Positions 23,203 through 32,058 are shown, numbered from the stretch's first letter. The stretch: 64,000 nt of DNA from an uncultured Collinsella sp. (GCA_902496455.1 CABVAY010000002.1:1-64000), one strand, 5' to 3'. The notes: generated by a model from the sequence alone, not told the origin. A program made the numbers and translations.

Positions 23203-24897
23203 ATGGCAACTGTTGCCGCACCTATCGATGCTACGTCGACTGCCGCTTGGAAGGCACTCGAGGCCCATCAGGAGAAGCTCGAGGCCGAGGGTATCGACCT
23301 CAAGGCCTGGTTCGCCGCCGATGCCGAGCGCGTGAACAAGCTGAGCTTTGACGCCGGTGACCTGCACTTCGATCTGTCGAAGAACCTGGTGACCGATGAG
23401 ACCGTCAAGCTGCTGTGCGATCTTGCCCGCGAGGTGAAGCTCGAGGAGCGCCGCGACGCCATGTTCTCCGGCGAGCACATCAACACCACCGAGGACCGCG
23501 CCGTCCTGCACACCGCGCTTCGTCGCCCGGCAAGCGAGAAGGGCCAGCTCATTGTCGACGGCCAGGACGTCGTCGCCGACGTGCACGAGGTCCTCGACCG
23601 CATGTATGCCTTCGCCGAGCGCGTGCGCTCCGGTGAGTGGAAGGGCGTTACCGGCAAGAAGATCGAGCACCTGGTGTCCATCGGCATCGGCGGCTCCGAT
23701 CTGGGCCCGGTCATGGCTTACGAGGCTCTGCGTCCCTATGCTGACGCCGGTATCGACTGCCGCTACATCTCCAACATCGACCCCAACGACCAGGCCGAGA
23801 AGCTTAAGGGTTTGGACCCCGAGACCACGCTCGTGATCATCGTCTCCAAGACCTTCACCACGCTCGAGACCCTCACCAACGCTCGCGAGGTCAAGACCTG
23901 GATGCTCGAGCAGCTCAAGGCTCAGGGCGCCATCGACGGCTCCGATGAGCAGAACGCCGAGGCCGTGGCAAAGCACTTCGTCGCCGTCTCCACCGCGCTC
24001 GAGAAGGTCGAGGCCTTCGGCATCGACCCTGCCAACGCCTTCGGTTTCTGGAACTGGGTCGGCGGCCGCTATTCTGTTGACTCCGCCGTGGGCCTGTCGC
24101 TGATCGTCGTGCTCGGCCCCGAGCGCTTCCAGCAGTTCCTCGAGGGCTTCCACGCCATCGACGAGTACTTCTGCAATACCCCGCTCGAGAACAACGCCGT
24201 CGCGCTAATGGGCCTGTTCAACGTCTGGTACGTCAACTTCTTCGGTTCCAAGAGCCATGCCGTGCTGCCGTACTGCCAGTACCTGCACCGTTTCCCGGCC
24301 TACCTGCAGCAGCTCACCATGGAGTCCAACGGCAAGCATGTCCGTTGGGACGGCAGCGCCGTGACCTCCGACACCGGTGAGATCTTCTGGGGCGAGCCCG
24401 GCACCAACGGCCAGCATGCCTTCTACCAGCTGCTGCACCAGGGCACCGTGGTGGTCCCGGCCGATTTCATCGCCTTTGCCAATACCGCCAACCCTGCGAC
24501 CGATAGCGGCCAGGACGTGCATGAGCTGTTCCTGGGCAACTTCCTGGCCCAGACCAAGGCGCTCGCCTTTGGCAAGACGGCCGACGAAGTTCGTGCCGAG
24601 GGCACGCCCGAGCAGATCGTCCCGGCCCGTTGCTTTGAGGGCAACCGCCCGACGACCTCGATCTTTGGCGACACGCTGACCCCGTTCGCACTCGGTGAGC
24701 TCATCGCCCTGTACGAGCACATCACGTTTGTCGAGGGTACGGTCTGGGGCATCGACTCCTATGACCAGTGGGGTGTTGAGCTGGGCAAGCAGCTTGCCAA
24801 GCAGATCACCCCTGCCTTCCACGACGATGCCGCCAAGGCCGAGCAGGACGCTTCGACCCAGGCGCTCATCGAGTTCTATCGCGCGCATCGCAAGTAG
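23203..24897 (+). CDS. pgi: Glucose-6-phosphate isomerase
   Basis: 564-aa phosphoglucose isomerase interconverting glucose 6-phosphate and fructose 6-phosphate. Signatures: SIGIGGSDLGPVMAYEAL, VSKTFTTLETLTN, FGFWNWVGGRYSVDSAVGLS, GSKSHAVLPYCQYLHRFPAYLQQLTMESNGK, and GEPGTNGQHAFYQLLHQGT with the catalytic Glu/His region. Codon use is strongly biased to GC-ending codons, indicating high expression. GAGGAGG precedes the ATG and a strong terminator follows. It can take up the glucose 6-phosphate released by the Frl enzymes encoded 13 kb away. Confidence 0.97.
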   Translation: MATVAAPIDATSTAAWKALEAHQEKLEAEGIDLKAWFAADAERVNKLSFDAGDLHFDLSKNLVTDETVKLLCDLAREVKLEERRDAMFSGEHINTTEDRAVLHTALRRPASEKGQLIVDGQDVVADVHEVLDRMYAFAERVRSGEWKGVTGKKIEHLVSIGIGGSDLGPVMAYEALRPYADAGIDCRYISNIDPNDQAEKLKGLDPETTLVIIVSKTFTTLETLTNAREVKTWMLEQLKAQGAIDGSDEQNAEAVAKHFVAVSTALEKVEAFGIDPANAFGFWNWVGGRYSVDSAVGLSLIVVLGPERFQQFLEGFHAIDEYFCNTPLENNAVALMGLFNVWYVNFFGSKSHAVLPYCQYLHRFPAYLQQLTMESNGKHVRWDGSAVTSDTGEIFWGEPGTNGQHAFYQLLHQGTVVVPADFIAFANTANPATDSGQDVHELFLGNFLAQTKALAFGKTADEVRAEGTPEQIVPARCFEGNRPTTSIFGDTLTPFALGELIALYEHITFVEGTVWGIDSYDQWGVELGKQLAKQITPAFHDDAAKAEQDASTQALIEFYRAHRK

Positions 24898-24930
24898 TCG
24901 CTGCTGTTAACGCATCGCGCCTTATAGTCA

Positions 24931-24964
24931 GGGGCCCGTATCCTATCGGATGCGGGCCCCTTTG
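24931..24964 (+). terminator. Terminator of pgi
   Basis: GGGGCCCGTATCC / GGATGCGGGCCCC stem with TTTGCTTT tail. Confidence 0.88.
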
Positions 24965-25038
24965 CTTTGCCGTGGTCCCGGGGCGCACGGCCTTTGTGGA
25001 GCATCGCCGGGGCGTCGCGCGCTGCGAGAACCCTGCGC

Positions 25039-26343
25039 CTAGATCTCGGCCTCCGCATGGCCTCGCTGCGCCTCGGGCAGCTCCCCGTAGAGCGGATGGT
25101 CTTCGAGCCTAAAGCGCTCGACCTGTTCGGGAGTGCGACCGCGCACAAAGAGCCACGAGCGATCGATCGGCGTCGCCATGAGCGTGCTGGGCAGCGCGTC
25201 GGCGCGGTCGGAAAACACCCGGGCACTCTCGGGATCCTGGAACGCCAGCACCAGATGCGTGTCGCAGTTGCCCATGATGGAGCGTGCGCGTGCCTCGCCA
25301 TAGAGCGCATCGAGCTGGTTGGTCGACTGCAGCAGCAGCGTTGCCCAGATGTTGCGGCTTCGGATAATCGAGAGCACGTTGTCGATCTGGGGGATCTGCA
25401 GATTTGCGAAGTCATCGAGCATGAAGCGCACGGGCACGGGCAGGCTGCCGTCGGGCTGCCTATCGGCCTCACGAATGAGGCCCATAAACGCTTGCGTAAT
25501 AAAGAGGCCGGTCAGCGGATCGAGATTGCGGTCAATATCGCTTACGGTTACAAACAGGGCGCAGGGGGTGTGTCCCATGGAAGCGAAGTCCACCTGATGG
25601 CACTCACGATAGAGCTGTGCCGCACCGTCGAATCCCAGACACATGACCTTTTCGGCAAGGATGCCGACGATGCTCGCGTGCATGCGCTCGGCATTTTGCG
25701 TAATGGCGTAGCGCCGCCATAGCGAGAGGGCATAGCTTTGGGGGTCGGTCGTGATCAGATCGTCAAACAATCGGGCCGTGGCACCGTCCTGCAGGTGCTC
25801 GATCAGCTTGATGATCGAGCTGATCGTCTGCTCGTCGGCGGGTAGCTGTTCGGTGACGTAGGCGATAAGACACGACAGCAGGTTCGCCGCCGCATGATCC
25901 CAAAAAGGCTGGTTGTTGTCCTCGATGGGACAGATGGCCTTTGCCACCGAGAGGATGTCCTGCTGGTTGGGCCTGCCGTCCGCCTTGCGGCGAATGTGCC
26001 TCAGGGGGTTGTAGCCGCAGCGCTCGATGCCGGGCGCAAGGGCCGGGACGGTGTTGAGGTCGGCGAAGTTGAGGCATTGCACGCGGTAACCGTGGGCTGC
26101 CAGCACGGGTCCCACTTCGCGACAGAGCGTGCCTTTGGTGTCGAGCACGATGTAGCTTGCGTTCATTTGCAGCAGGTTGGGCTTGAGGACGTTTCGGGTC
26201 TTGCCGGCTCCCGAGGGGCCGATCACAAGTGCGTTGTTGTTGAGTCCCGTTTGGCGGGTGTCGCAGGAGAGCGTTCGATCCTTGGCGAGGATGGTGGACG
26301 ATGCGGACTCAGATGCGGCGAGGCGGCTGGCGAGGTTAGACAT
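25039..26343 (-). CDS. VirD4/TraG-like ATPase lacking membrane segments
   Basis: 434 aa. Walker A IGPSGAGKTRNVLKPNLLQ (residues 41-58) and DTKGTLCREVGPVLAAHGYRV follow the pattern of type IV coupling proteins of the VirD4/CD1115 group; the second half has VRFMLDDFANLQIPQIDNVLSIIRS and LLLQSTNQLDALYG...IMGNCDTHLVLAF. Walker B reads LDDFAN where the family normally has DEFAN. The usual N-terminal pair of transmembrane helices (100-150 aa) is missing, so the protein should be soluble. GGAGG precedes the ATG, which overlaps the ClpP-like stop by eight bases. No relaxase, TraE/VirB4 or other conjugation gene is near. Substrate unknown. Confidence 0.85.
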   Translation of the reverse strand: MSNLASRLAASESASSTILAKDRTLSCDTRQTGLNNNALVIGPSGAGKTRNVLKPNLLQMNASYIVLDTKGTLCREVGPVLAAHGYRVQCLNFADLNTVPALAPGIERCGYNPLRHIRRKADGRPNQQDILSVAKAICPIEDNNQPFWDHAAANLLSCLIAYVTEQLPADEQTISSIIKLIEHLQDGATARLFDDLITTDPQSYALSLWRRYAITQNAERMHASIVGILAEKVMCLGFDGAAQLYRECHQVDFASMGHTPCALFVTVSDIDRNLDPLTGLFITQAFMGLIREADRQPDGSLPVPVRFMLDDFANLQIPQIDNVLSIIRSRNIWATLLLQSTNQLDALYGEARARSIMGNCDTHLVLAFQDPESARVFSDRADALPSTLMATPIDRSWLFVRGRTPEQVERFRLEDHPLYGELPEAQRGHAEAEI

Positions 26344-26953
26344 GGGCGACCTCCTTGGTGGTCGAGAGAATTTCGTGGGCAAAGCCGAGCTCGACGGCGC
26401 GCTCGGCCGAAAGGTAGGTGTCTTTTGCAGTGAGGGACTGGATGCGCTTGGGCGTGAGGCCGCTGCGGTCCGAGAGGATTTGCGTGAGGGTCTTGCGGGT
26501 CTGCATGAGACGCCGGCTGGTTTCCTGCAACGCAAGTGCCGAGCCGCCTGCCCCCTGGGGGATCAGCGGGTCATGAATCATGAGCTCTGCATGGGGCGCC
26601 ATACGGCGATCGTCGCCGCCCATAAAGATCACGGCGCCCATGGACGCGGCGAATTCCAGGCAGACGGTGCGGATGGGGCACGATGCGAGGCGCATGGCGT
26701 CATAGATCGCAAGACCCGATCGCACGCTTCCGCCGGCGCTGGCGACAAATATGGTGATGGGGCGGCTGGGGTCGGTGGCATCGAGCAGACGAATCTGCTG
26801 GCATAGGTCGTGGGCCATCGGGGTTTCGATGTTTCCCATGACGGAGAGCTCGCGACGGGCGAGCATCTCATCGTAAATGCTGGTGAGCGTGATACCTCGG
26901 GCGGATTCACGCATGGTGAGGGGGCTGATGATGGGGGAATGATTGGTGTCCAT
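26336..26953 (-). CDS. ClpP-like serine protease
   Basis: 205 aa. The ClpP fold is clear: FVASAGGSVRSGLAIYDAM (oxyanion region), LEFAASMGAVIFMGG with nucleophile Ser104, HAELMIHDPL with His127, and TAKDTYLSAERAVELGFAHEI with Asp178, so the catalytic triad is complete. It differs from housekeeping ClpP in lacking the MIHQP loop, and in its N-terminal 30 residues, which do not match the axial-loop sequence. It ends overlapping the ATPase gene and starts 63 bases after an unknown gene, so all three form one operon. The housekeeping clpP/clpX pair is not here. Confidence 0.88.
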   Translation of the reverse strand: MDTNHSPIISPLTMRESARGITLTSIYDEMLARRELSVMGNIETPMAHDLCQQIRLLDATDPSRPITIFVASAGGSVRSGLAIYDAMRLASCPIRTVCLEFAASMGAVIFMGGDDRRMAPHAELMIHDPLIPQGAGGSALALQETSRRLMQTRKTLTQILSDRSGLTPKRIQSLTAKDTYLSAERAVELGFAHEILSTTKEVAHV

Positions 26954-27016
26954 GAGGACTCCTTTCTGTTGGTTGTGTTGTGGAATAGGATTGTTGCCCG
27001 CGGAGGGGCTGGTGGG

Positions 27017-27907
27017 CTACAGGGTTCGTCCGAGCCTGAGATCGAGCTCGGTTGTGGGGCAGACTGCCTGTTCGTGCGGCTCGCAAGCGCCAAGGGCTCC
27101 AAAGCGATAGAGCGTTGCGGCGGGCGTGGTGTAGGCGAGCCGCAGCTGATGCTCGACAGGGGCACATCCGTCATTTTTGTAATGAGCCGCGTAGTACTGC
27201 GCGATGCTGGCGTTCATCTCGCTGCCATTGCGATGGCGCTCAAACTGGCGTCTGCAGGTCTCGATGATCTTTGCTACCGACTTGGGTGCCGTCGCGGGAA
27301 CAAGGGCGAGATAGCCCTCAAATAGCTCGTTGATGCTCAGGAGGCACAGCAGGTCGATTAGCGTCCTTATGGCTGTTCCCTCGGCAGAAAAATGCGCGGT
27401 CATGCGGTTATATCGGTTGCGGTCGACGATGGCCGCATGGGGTCTTGGAGTTTTCTGCCCCGTGGTCCCGGGCTTTTGCCGCGCCTGTGTATTGAGCTCG
27501 ACGTTGCAGCGCTTGAGGCCGTCCAACGGAAGGAACAGTGCGGTGCGCAGGGTGTTCCGCTTGCTTTCGAGTTCATGACGCTCGTCGGGTTCCCATTCGA
27601 GCTTGAGTTTCGTGTCAAGCGCCGTAAGCATATGGGCTAGGCAGCCTACGGTAAGAACGTACGAATCGTTGTCGCGTTTTGGGGCATAGGGGTCTGTCAG
27701 CTTGCGAATGTCGGGGTCGCCCATGATCTTTGTGCAGCGCTTCAGCAGTTGAGGGTGGTCGGCCAAGATCGTCGCGAGCGGTAGCGACGCGTAGTTCTTG
27801 ATGGTCGCGGCGGCAAAGGCGGCGTCATATTCGTTTGCATATGCTCGCTCAATGCGGGCATCCAGAATGCTTTTCTTATCGCCGTCTTCAGCGTGGTGGT
27901 TTGTCAT
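27017..27907 (-). CDS. Unknown protein, first gene of the ClpP/VirD4-like operon
   Basis: 296 aa, predicted soluble and mostly helical, no motif recognised. Segments include IERAYANEYDAAFAAATIKNYASLP, a charged middle (TALDTKLKLEWEPDERHELESKRNTLR), a basic stretch TGQKTPRPHAAIVDRNRYNRM and a C-terminal half with several Cys/His (YYAAHYKNDGCAP, GACEPHEQAVC). The start at 27907 is set by TTGGAGAAG; upstream codons in frame translate into a His-rich repetitive stretch with no ribosome site and are taken as noncoding. As the leading gene it may supply substrate recognition or be the target of the protease. Confidence 0.6.
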   Translation of the reverse strand: MTNHHAEDGDKKSILDARIERAYANEYDAAFAAATIKNYASLPLATILADHPQLLKRCTKIMGDPDIRKLTDPYAPKRDNDSYVLTVGCLAHMLTALDTKLKLEWEPDERHELESKRNTLRTALFLPLDGLKRCNVELNTQARQKPGTTGQKTPRPHAAIVDRNRYNRMTAHFSAEGTAIRTLIDLLCLLSINELFEGYLALVPATAPKSVAKIIETCRRQFERHRNGSEMNASIAQYYAAHYKNDGCAPVEHQLRLAYTTPAATLYRFGALGACEPHEQAVCPTTELDLRLGRTL

Positions 27908-28524
27908 AGCTTCTCCAATCGGTTGATGTTCGTGCTGTTTGTTGATGTGTTGGTTGTCGTGAGTGATGTGCTTGCCGTGGGTGATGTGCTGACGTTGGGG
28001 TGCTATGCGGTTTTCAATGAGCCCGTGAGGCAGTTGCTGCAGGGGCGGGATGGAACGGCCCATGCAAGGCGGAAGGCATCGTGCTCAAAATCGAGACAGC
28101 AATGCCCTGGGTGCCTCACATGTGACAGTTACCTCATTAAGTTGTCATTGCGTTTGGGGTTGTACTTTGCCGATCTTCCTTCTCTTACACGCTGAAAACT
28201 GAAACTTCATATGCTCGATCTACTTAAAACCGCAACGGCGGTCTTTTATCAACTTATATGTCGGAACGCGTCTTTGCAAGTACTTTTTTGCGTTTGTTTC
28301 AAATGGGGTGGTTTTGCAACCGTCACGCGCCACGCTATGCGAACGTGCCCCTTTTCTGTTGTCGGTCGGATACGATGAGTTGCGTGACGTCGTCAGAGGT
28401 CGAATTCGACCGCTAACGGCGTTGTGCAGCTCATCATTTCTGGTCGCAAACAGTAAAGGGGCATGAGGGTGTATTGAGGGGGGATGTCTTGCTGTCGGCA
28501 TCCGCGTGCGGTGCCATTCGCTGT

Positions 28525-28544
28525 CTGTAAATATACGTTTACAG
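28525..28544. promoter_or_regulatory. Palindromic operator upstream of deoC
   Basis: CTGTAAA-N6-TTTACAG, a perfect dyad of 20 bases, about 120 bases before the deoC start. Size suits a dimeric repressor (LacI, GntR or similar). No regulator gene is adjacent. Confidence 0.5.
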
Positions 28545-28605
28545 CTAATTTCATACCACTTGTCGGAATGCGGACGCTGTCCTTGTATGTCGGGCGTACA
28601 TTGAA

Positions 28606-28629
28606 CGTGGTTTTTCGCGTGAAACCACG
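28606..28629 (+). promoter_or_regulatory. Hairpin in the deoC leader
   Basis: CGTGGTTT / AAACCACG arms (8 bp perfect, 8-base loop) located 35 bases before deoC; operator half or mRNA stem. Confidence 0.4.
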
Positions 28630-28663
28630 AATCGGTTGTCAGTCCTGAACAAGGAGGCCCAGC

Positions 28664-29338
28664 ATGACACTTGCCAAACCCATCAATAAATACATCGACT
28701 ATATCGATGCCCCCGAGGACACGTTTGAGCAGTATGTCGAGAAGGCGTTAAAGTACAACTTTCGCTGCGTATTTGCGAACCTTCAGGAGTACGAGACGGG
28801 CCGCGCCATGCTCGAGGGCTCTGACATCATCCTTGCCGGCGCCATCGACTTTCCCCAGGGCACTATGACGCTTGAGGAGAAGCTTGCGAGGTTTGAGGAA
28901 TACGCTGCGTGTGGCTTTACCGAGATTGACTACGTTTTGAATCAGGGGTCGATCGAGAACCGCGATTTTGATGCCATCGAGCGCGAGATGACTACCATTG
29001 CTGATTTTTGTCGCGCGCATGGCATCACTGACAAGGTAATCGTCGAGATGTGCAAGCTGGACGGCGACGACGCCGCCAAGCGCCGTGTATGCGAGATCGC
29101 GCTGGAGGCCAAGCCGGGATTCCTTAAGACATCGACCGGCAGAAGCTTTGGCGGTGCTAAGCTCGAGGACGTGCGGCTGATGCACGAGGTGCTCGGCGAT
29201 GCCGTGGCAATCAAGGCGGCGGGCGGTATCCATAATTACGAAGAGGCTTGCGCATTCATCGAGGCCGGCGCCAGCGCGTTAGGCGCATCGGCGGGCATCG
29301 CGATCGTCGAGGGCGCACCGACGGATGAGCGTCGCTAG
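28664..29338 (+). CDS. deoC: Deoxyribose-phosphate aldolase
   Basis: 224-aa class I aldolase splitting 2-deoxyribose 5-phosphate into glyceraldehyde 3-phosphate and acetaldehyde, the last step of deoxynucleoside breakdown. AGAIDFPQGTMTLEEK replaces the usual GFPxG; EIDYVLNQGSIENRD, KVIVEMCKLDGDD, the Schiff-base lysine in GFLKTSTGRSFGGA and the second lysine in AIKAAGGIHNYEEA are present. CAAGGAGG precedes the ATG. Standing alone, without deoA/deoD/deoB neighbours. Sequence is somewhat divergent from E. coli DeoC, so a related 2-deoxy-sugar phosphate cannot be excluded. Confidence 0.9.
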   Translation: MTLAKPINKYIDYIDAPEDTFEQYVEKALKYNFRCVFANLQEYETGRAMLEGSDIILAGAIDFPQGTMTLEEKLARFEEYAACGFTEIDYVLNQGSIENRDFDAIEREMTTIADFCRAHGITDKVIVEMCKLDGDDAAKRRVCEIALEAKPGFLKTSTGRSFGGAKLEDVRLMHEVLGDAVAIKAAGGIHNYEEACAFIEAGASALGASAGIAIVEGAPTDERR

Positions 29339-29487
29339 CAGACGTATTTGACCTGAGCGATAAAGCTTCACGACCACACGCCGTTCATGTTCGAGACAAT
29401 ATGACTTTTTGCCCGTTGTAAACGGAGTCGCGATGGGTGTTCTGTATGATGGCTCAGACAAGGTTGTTCAATGACAGGGAGGCATAT

Positions 29488-30330
29488 ATGGCAATCAAAG
29501 CCATCGCGATGGATATCGACGGTACGCTCACCAACGATCAGAAAGTGATTAGCCCGCGTACGCGCGAGAAGCTGCTCGCGGCGCAGGAGTCGGGCATTAA
29601 GCTCATCTTGGCTTCGGGCCGTCCCGCATGGGGACTGCACGCCTTGGCGCAGGAGCTCGACCTTCAAAACCATGACGGTCTGCTGGTTGCCTTTAATGGC
29701 GCGCATGTGGTCGACGCTCAGACCGATGAGGTCCTTTTTGACCAGGCTATGCCGGCTGACGAGCTGCACCGTCTGATTGATCACCTGCGTAATTTTGACG
29801 TGATCCCTATGATTTCGCTCGGTCGCGATTTGCATGTCGTGGATTCGTATCACTGCATGATCACGCTGCCTGACGGCTCGCAGAAAAACATCGTCAAATA
29901 CGAGCGCGATGCGTGCGATCTTAAGATTCGCGAGGTGGAGAGCCTGCATGAGGTCGCTGATGCTTATCCCGTGGACAAGCTGCTGACGGCGGGCGATCCG
30001 GCCTACCTGCAGGCGCATTACGAGGAGATGTATGCGCCCTTTAAGCAGACGCTTTCGGGCATGTTTACGGCCGACTGGTACTTTGAGTACACGGCGCCCG
30101 GTATCGACAAGGCCCGCGCACTTGAGGGTGCCCTGCCCAAGCTCGGCATCGATGCCAGTGAGGTCGTATCGTTTGGCGACGGCCAGAACGACAAGTCCAT
30201 GATTGAGTGGGCCGGCACCGGTGTTGCCATGGGTAACGCCGTCGAAGAGGTTAAGGCTGTAGCCCAGATGGTGACCGCCGATAACAACGAAGATGGCATT
30301 GCGGTGGCGCTGGATAAGCTGCTGGGTTAG
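29488..30330 (+). CDS. HAD-superfamily phosphatase, Cof-type
   Basis: 280 aa. Motif I is AIAMDIDGTLTNDQKVI, motif II ILASGRPAWGLHALA, motif III/IV DKARALEGALPKLGIDASEVVSFGDGQNDKSMIEWAG, with a C2B cap in between (residues about 85-190). Same class as the gene at 2257-3054 but not a close copy. Likely hydrolyses sugar phosphates or flavin-type phosphates in the cytosol. AGGGAGG precedes the ATG; the frame reaching back to 29437 has no site. The next HAD gene follows after 64 bases. Confidence 0.88.
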   Translation: MAIKAIAMDIDGTLTNDQKVISPRTREKLLAAQESGIKLILASGRPAWGLHALAQELDLQNHDGLLVAFNGAHVVDAQTDEVLFDQAMPADELHRLIDHLRNFDVIPMISLGRDLHVVDSYHCMITLPDGSQKNIVKYERDACDLKIREVESLHEVADAYPVDKLLTAGDPAYLQAHYEEMYAPFKQTLSGMFTADWYFEYTAPGIDKARALEGALPKLGIDASEVVSFGDGQNDKSMIEWAGTGVAMGNAVEEVKAVAQMVTADNNEDGIAVALDKLLG

Positions 30331-30394
30331 AATCGTCGATTAATGCATGGCTCGGGCGCCTGCTTGCGGGCGTCCTTTTGTTAGGGAGGGTGCC

Positions 30395-31054
30395 GTGTCC
30401 GCATTTCCGTTCGACGCCGTTATCTTTGACATGGACGGCGTCATTGTCGATACCGAGTATTACTACTTGGGCGAGACTGCCGCGTTTGCCAAGGAGCTTG
30501 GACTTAATCTGACTCAAGAGGAGTTGAATGGGCAGGTCGGTACCTCGCATCAGTTCTTCCTGCATATGCTGGTCGATTGGTTTGAGCGCGCCGGTAAGGG
30601 ACACTTCACTGGCGAGGAGGCGTTGGCCCGTTGGGACGAGTGGGCGCATAAGCGTCCGCGTGACTATCAGGCTTTGATTAACCCAGGCGCCGTGGATACG
30701 ATTCGAGAGCTGCCGCGCCGTGGCGTTCGCGTGGCGCTTGCCAGCTCGTCTCCCATGGTTAGCATCGAGGAAGTGCTCAACGCATGCGGGCTGTCTGATG
30801 CCTTTGAGTATGTGGTGAGCGGCGAGCAGTTTAAGGAGAGCAAGCCCGAGCCCGACATCTACCTACATGCGCTGGACCTGCTGGGGCTGCCCGCGAATCG
30901 CTGCTGCTGCGTTGAGGATTCCGTTCCGGGCATTACCGCGGGTAAGCGAGCCGGCCTGACGGTCATTGCCAAGCGCGAGGAGCGCTTTGGCTTTAGCCAG
31001 GATGCCGCGGACAAGATTATCGACCAGCTGCCGGAGCTGCTCACGCTTTCTTAG
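30395..31054 (+). CDS. HAD-superfamily phosphatase, beta-phosphoglucomutase-like
   Basis: 219 aa with a helical C1 cap: FDAVIFDMDGVIVDTEYYY (motif I), VALASSSPMVSIEEVLNACGL (motif II), KPEPDIYLHALDLLGLPANRCCCVEDSVPGITAGKRAGLTVIA (motifs III/IV). This is the PGMB/phosphatase group; mutase members need a specific loop I cannot confirm, so a phosphatase such as YcjU or a 2-deoxyglucose-6-phosphatase type is equally possible. GTG start with AGGGAGGG upstream. Probably co-transcribed with the preceding HAD gene; a terminator follows. Confidence 0.88.
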   Translation: MSAFPFDAVIFDMDGVIVDTEYYYLGETAAFAKELGLNLTQEELNGQVGTSHQFFLHMLVDWFERAGKGHFTGEEALARWDEWAHKRPRDYQALINPGAVDTIRELPRRGVRVALASSSPMVSIEEVLNACGLSDAFEYVVSGEQFKESKPEPDIYLHALDLLGLPANRCCCVEDSVPGITAGKRAGLTVIAKREERFGFSQDAADKIIDQLPELLTLS

Positions 31055-31137
31055 GAGCGCGGTAGTTGCGCGTTTTTCGGGTCAGATGAGTAAATACCCG
31101 ACATTTTGGTGCGGCAGCAAGCATACTTTATGCTAAT

Positions 31138-31179
31138 GCGGGCTTAAGGGCTTGTTGAATGCCCTTGAGCCCGCTTTTG
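31138..31179 (+). terminator. Terminator after the HAD pair
   Basis: GCGGGCTTAAGGGC / GCCCTTGAGCCCGC stem, 9-base loop, TTTT tail. Separates the HAD genes from the GntR regulator. Confidence 0.88.
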
Positions 31180-31204
31180 ACTTAATTGTGCTGGGAGAGG
31201 GTAT

Positions 31205-31948
31205 ATGCCACCGACTGAAGGGCTAACTGACGGTAAAGCAGCGATACCGCTGTACCAACAGGTCATTGATATCATTAAAAACGAAATCAACTCCGGCGCC
31301 TACAAGGCAGGCGCGCGGATACCCAACGAATTCGAATTGGCTGAGAGCTATAAAGTTGGCCGCGTTACCGTGCGACGCGCTATTGAGGAGCTCGTCCAGC
31401 AGGGCTATCTAACGAAGCGACAGGGGAAAGGCACGTTCGTCAATGCCCCCAAGCTCAAGCGCAAGATTCGCCAGAAGGATGACGTCCAGAGTTTTTCGGA
31501 CGCATGCCGCGTTAACGGAATGGAACCGGGGGCGTGTGTCATTTCGAGAAAGATGCTGCCGGCGGATTCTACCGAAGCACAGTTCTTTGGTGTTCCCGTT
31601 GGAACTGACTTGATTTGCGTCGAGCGTGTGCGTACTGCCGATGGCGTCCCCGTCATGCTTGAGAACAACATATACGTTTACGAGGACAACGCCTATCTAT
31701 CAACGGCGCCTCTATCTAACCAATCCATTTTTGAGTTCGTGCGCAACCAGACTGGCCGCATGCCCGCGTTTACCGACCCGTGCACGCTCGAGATCGCGTG
31801 CGCATCGCCCGAGGTCGCTCGGTTGCTGGCGGTTCCCGTTGGCGAACCCTTGTTTTATATGGAAGCCTTCTTTTTCGATGAGCAACGGCGGCCGTTTATC
31901 ATCGGTCGACAGCGGATCGTTGGGTCTCGCTACGTTTTTGACATCTAG
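31205..31948 (+). CDS. frlR: GntR-family regulator with UTRA domain (FrlR-like)
   Basis: 247 aa. N-terminal GntR winged helix IPLYQQVIDIIKNEINSGAYKAGARIPNEFELAESYKVGRVTVRRAIEELVQQGYLTKRQGKGTFV, then a UTRA ligand-binding domain (residues 95-245) with VERVRTADGVPVMLENNIYV and PLFYMEAFFFDEQRRPFIIGRQRIVGSRYVF. HutC/FrlR-type regulators sense the substrate or a phosphorylated intermediate of the operon they control. It sits immediately upstream of the fructoselysine-type operon in the same direction, as frlR does in Bacillus, so that operon is the natural target. Confidence 0.88.
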   Translation: MPPTEGLTDGKAAIPLYQQVIDIIKNEINSGAYKAGARIPNEFELAESYKVGRVTVRRAIEELVQQGYLTKRQGKGTFVNAPKLKRKIRQKDDVQSFSDACRVNGMEPGACVISRKMLPADSTEAQFFGVPVGTDLICVERVRTADGVPVMLENNIYVYEDNAYLSTAPLSNQSIFEFVRNQTGRMPAFTDPCTLEIACASPEVARLLAVPVGEPLFYMEAFFFDEQRRPFIIGRQRIVGSRYVFDI

Positions 31949-31959
31949 GACATTGCGAA

Positions 31960-31997
31960 TGGAAACGCCCGGTGGATCATCTCACCGGGCGCTTCCA
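31960..31997 (+). terminator. Hairpin after the GntR gene
   Basis: TGGAAACGCCCGGTG / CACCGGGCGCTTCCA, about 14 paired bases, no U-tract. Terminator-like or mRNA-stabilising. Confidence 0.6.
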
Positions 31998-32058
31998 TAC
32001 CGTTCACGGCGCGAACGCGACCGTTCAACCGCGTTGCGGCAATCAGTTTGAAATTATC

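Larger units (their letters stand above)
27908..28663. other. Gene-poor region between the ClpP/VirD4-like operon and deoC
   Basis: 756 bases without a convincing gene. The half next to the minus-strand operon has short repeats (GTGATGTGCT twice, about 20 bases apart near 27965-27990). From about 28100 the base composition is AT-richer than the flanks. A weak hairpin lies at 28226-28246. The deoC-proximal end holds two dyads listed separately. Promoters for both directions must lie here; none could be fixed with confidence. Confidence 0.6.

Noticed and set aside
25039..26343. Reading the VirD4-like gene as part of an integrative conjugative element
   Set aside because: No relaxase, VirB4, integrase, excisionase or att-like direct repeats are seen within several kb on either side.
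28220..28501. 93-codon minus-strand frame in the gene-poor region before deoC
   Set aside because: No RBS, no conserved-looking segment, basic and Pro/Ser-rich composition; it also overlaps a weak hairpin.
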